Source: Elusimicrobia bacterium GWA2_69_24 (lineage in GTDB: Bacteria > Elusimicrobiota > Elusimicrobia > UBA1565). Taken from it: 41,160 nucleotides of DNA. The translations under genes were made by a program, and so were the position numbers. The stretch spans positions 2,332 to 43,491 of the forward strand of contig MGTY01000014.1 of assembly GCA_001799695.1 (NCBI GenBank). Direction: 5' to 3'. Below are positions 40,608 to 41,160 of this stretch, piece after piece. Within the stretch, counting starts at the first letter, position 1. Every line of letters starts with the position of its first letter. The notes below the pieces were generated by a model. The model was not told the origin of the DNA. It was given only the letters and a program-made list of their open reading frames with translations, and made no database searches.

Positions 40608-41160
40608 GATTTCTCAAGAACGGTCGCGTCGTAATCCCAGGCGCTCACCCATTCGCGCATTTCCTCTCCTTCCGCTCGAAAATAGCCTTCGAGCCTGCGG
40701 CGGAAGAAGTCGTGATCTTCGCAGACCTTCACGACACCGGAAGCCTGGTCGAGGTCCAGCAGGCCCTGGTGGTAGAGATAGACGTAAAAAGAAGCGATTC
40801 CCGTGAGCGCTTGATATACGCTTTCGAGATTGCAGTCCATGAACTTCCGCGGATAGAAGTTGCCCAGGCACTGACGGACGGCGTGGGCTTTCTTGCCGAT
40901 ATCGGTCGCGAGCTTCCCATCATAGACTACCAGGCAGCTCAGGATGAAGTCTTCAAGAAGCGGACGCCAAGCGGACACGTCCTCGGCGGGGCGCCCCGGC
41001 GCGCCGGCCGGATGCCGCTGCCCGCCTTCCAGAAGCGGCAGGGATGTCTTGTCGATCGACTCCTGCGGCCTGGCGCCGTCTTGCCAGGAGGGCTCTTCCT
41101 TGATTCGGGCTATCCATTCCCGGGCAATCGGCTCACCGCGGCTCAGTAGGCCCCCTCGCG
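40604..41160 (-). CDS. Unknown protein, 5' end beyond the window
   Basis: The frame is open from the window end (41160) to the stop at 40604, giving 185 visible residues. The first part is hydrophilic and disordered-looking (SRGEPIAREWIARIKEEPSW, then a Gly/Pro/Ala stretch). The C-terminal 120 residues are helical and rich in aromatics (LEDFILSCLVVYDGKLATDI, YPRKFMDCNLESVYQALTGI, FYVYLYHQGLLDLD, DHDFFRRRLEGYFRAEGEEM). No family is recognised. A GTG at 40978 could start a shorter form, but the sense-like upstream sequence favours a longer gene. Coupled to the RNase H-like gene. Confidence 0.65.
   Translation of the reverse strand, partial: RGGLLSRGEPIAREWIARIKEEPSWQDGARPQESIDKTSLPLLEGGQRHPAGAPGRPAEDVSAWRPLLEDFILSCLVVYDGKLATDIGKKAHAVRQCLGNFYPRKFMDCNLESVYQALTGIASFYVYLYHQGLLDLDQASGVVKVCEDHDFFRRRLEGYFRAEGEEMREWVSAWDYDATVLEKS

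Overview
The window is very GC-rich and densely coding, with tightly packed, often overlapping genes in a Gram-negative style: an LPS-type heptosyltransferase, a TolC-family channel, several lipoproteins, periplasmic multiheme cytochromes and peptidoglycan genes murB and murC. Two exported proteins with long Ala/Pro/Leu-rich N-terminal stretches, and a subtilase with a FlgD/T9SS-like C-terminal beta domain, recall Elusimicrobiota metagenome genomes. That assignment is an inference; no rRNA or tRNA gene is present to test it. No CRISPR array, intact insertion sequence or prophage was seen.

Layout. (1) 1-5183, minus strand: one tight operon efp - HAD phosphatase - subtilase - DUF192 - methylmalonyl-CoA mutase large subunit - lipoprotein (cut by the window start). 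(2) 5247-7439: a GT9 heptosyltransferase and a convergent GT4 glycosyltransferase. (3) 7519-13376, minus: rsmA, then an operon rdgB - TPR protein - CsgG-like lipoprotein - large TPR protein - murC. (4) 13438-19171, plus: BON lipoprotein, TolC-like channel, membrane fusion protein, ABC ATPase, FtsX/MacB permease, mutY. (5) 19157-24850: single-domain response regulator, XRE repressor, Cys-rich exported protein, and murB flanked by two exported Ala/Pro-rich proteins, one with a TraB/TIKI-like domain. (6) 24968-28745, plus: orphan PqqD-like protein, a ClpP-like exported protease with a 25-residue-repeat coiled coil, and a GT-C/TPR membrane protein. (7) 39582-28799, minus: four two-component signalling genes running directly into a six-gene respiratory operon (tetraheme cytochrome c, four-cluster Fe-S protein, NrfD, Rieske, cytochrome b, nonaheme cytochrome c). 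(8) 39764-41160, minus: a small hypothetical, an RNase H-like protein and a partial unknown gene.

The most interesting items are: the composite NrfD/Fe-S plus Rieske/cytochrome b plus multiheme cytochrome complex, with its contiguous signalling genes; the ClpP-like protease whose coiled coil is built of seven exact-length 25-residue repeats, downstream of an orphan PqqD domain; a REP-like element inserted inside the respiratory operon that keeps translational coupling on both sides; a diverged copy of a regulator's promoter and first codons at the junction between signalling and respiratory genes; an EF-P with Gln at the position normally carrying the modified Lys/Arg; a pair of AT-rich repeats exactly 50 bp apart over the rsmA promoter; and a recurrent pattern of -10 boxes lying only 3-12 nt upstream of start codons. 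All functional statements rest on motif recognition by eye; no database search was possible.
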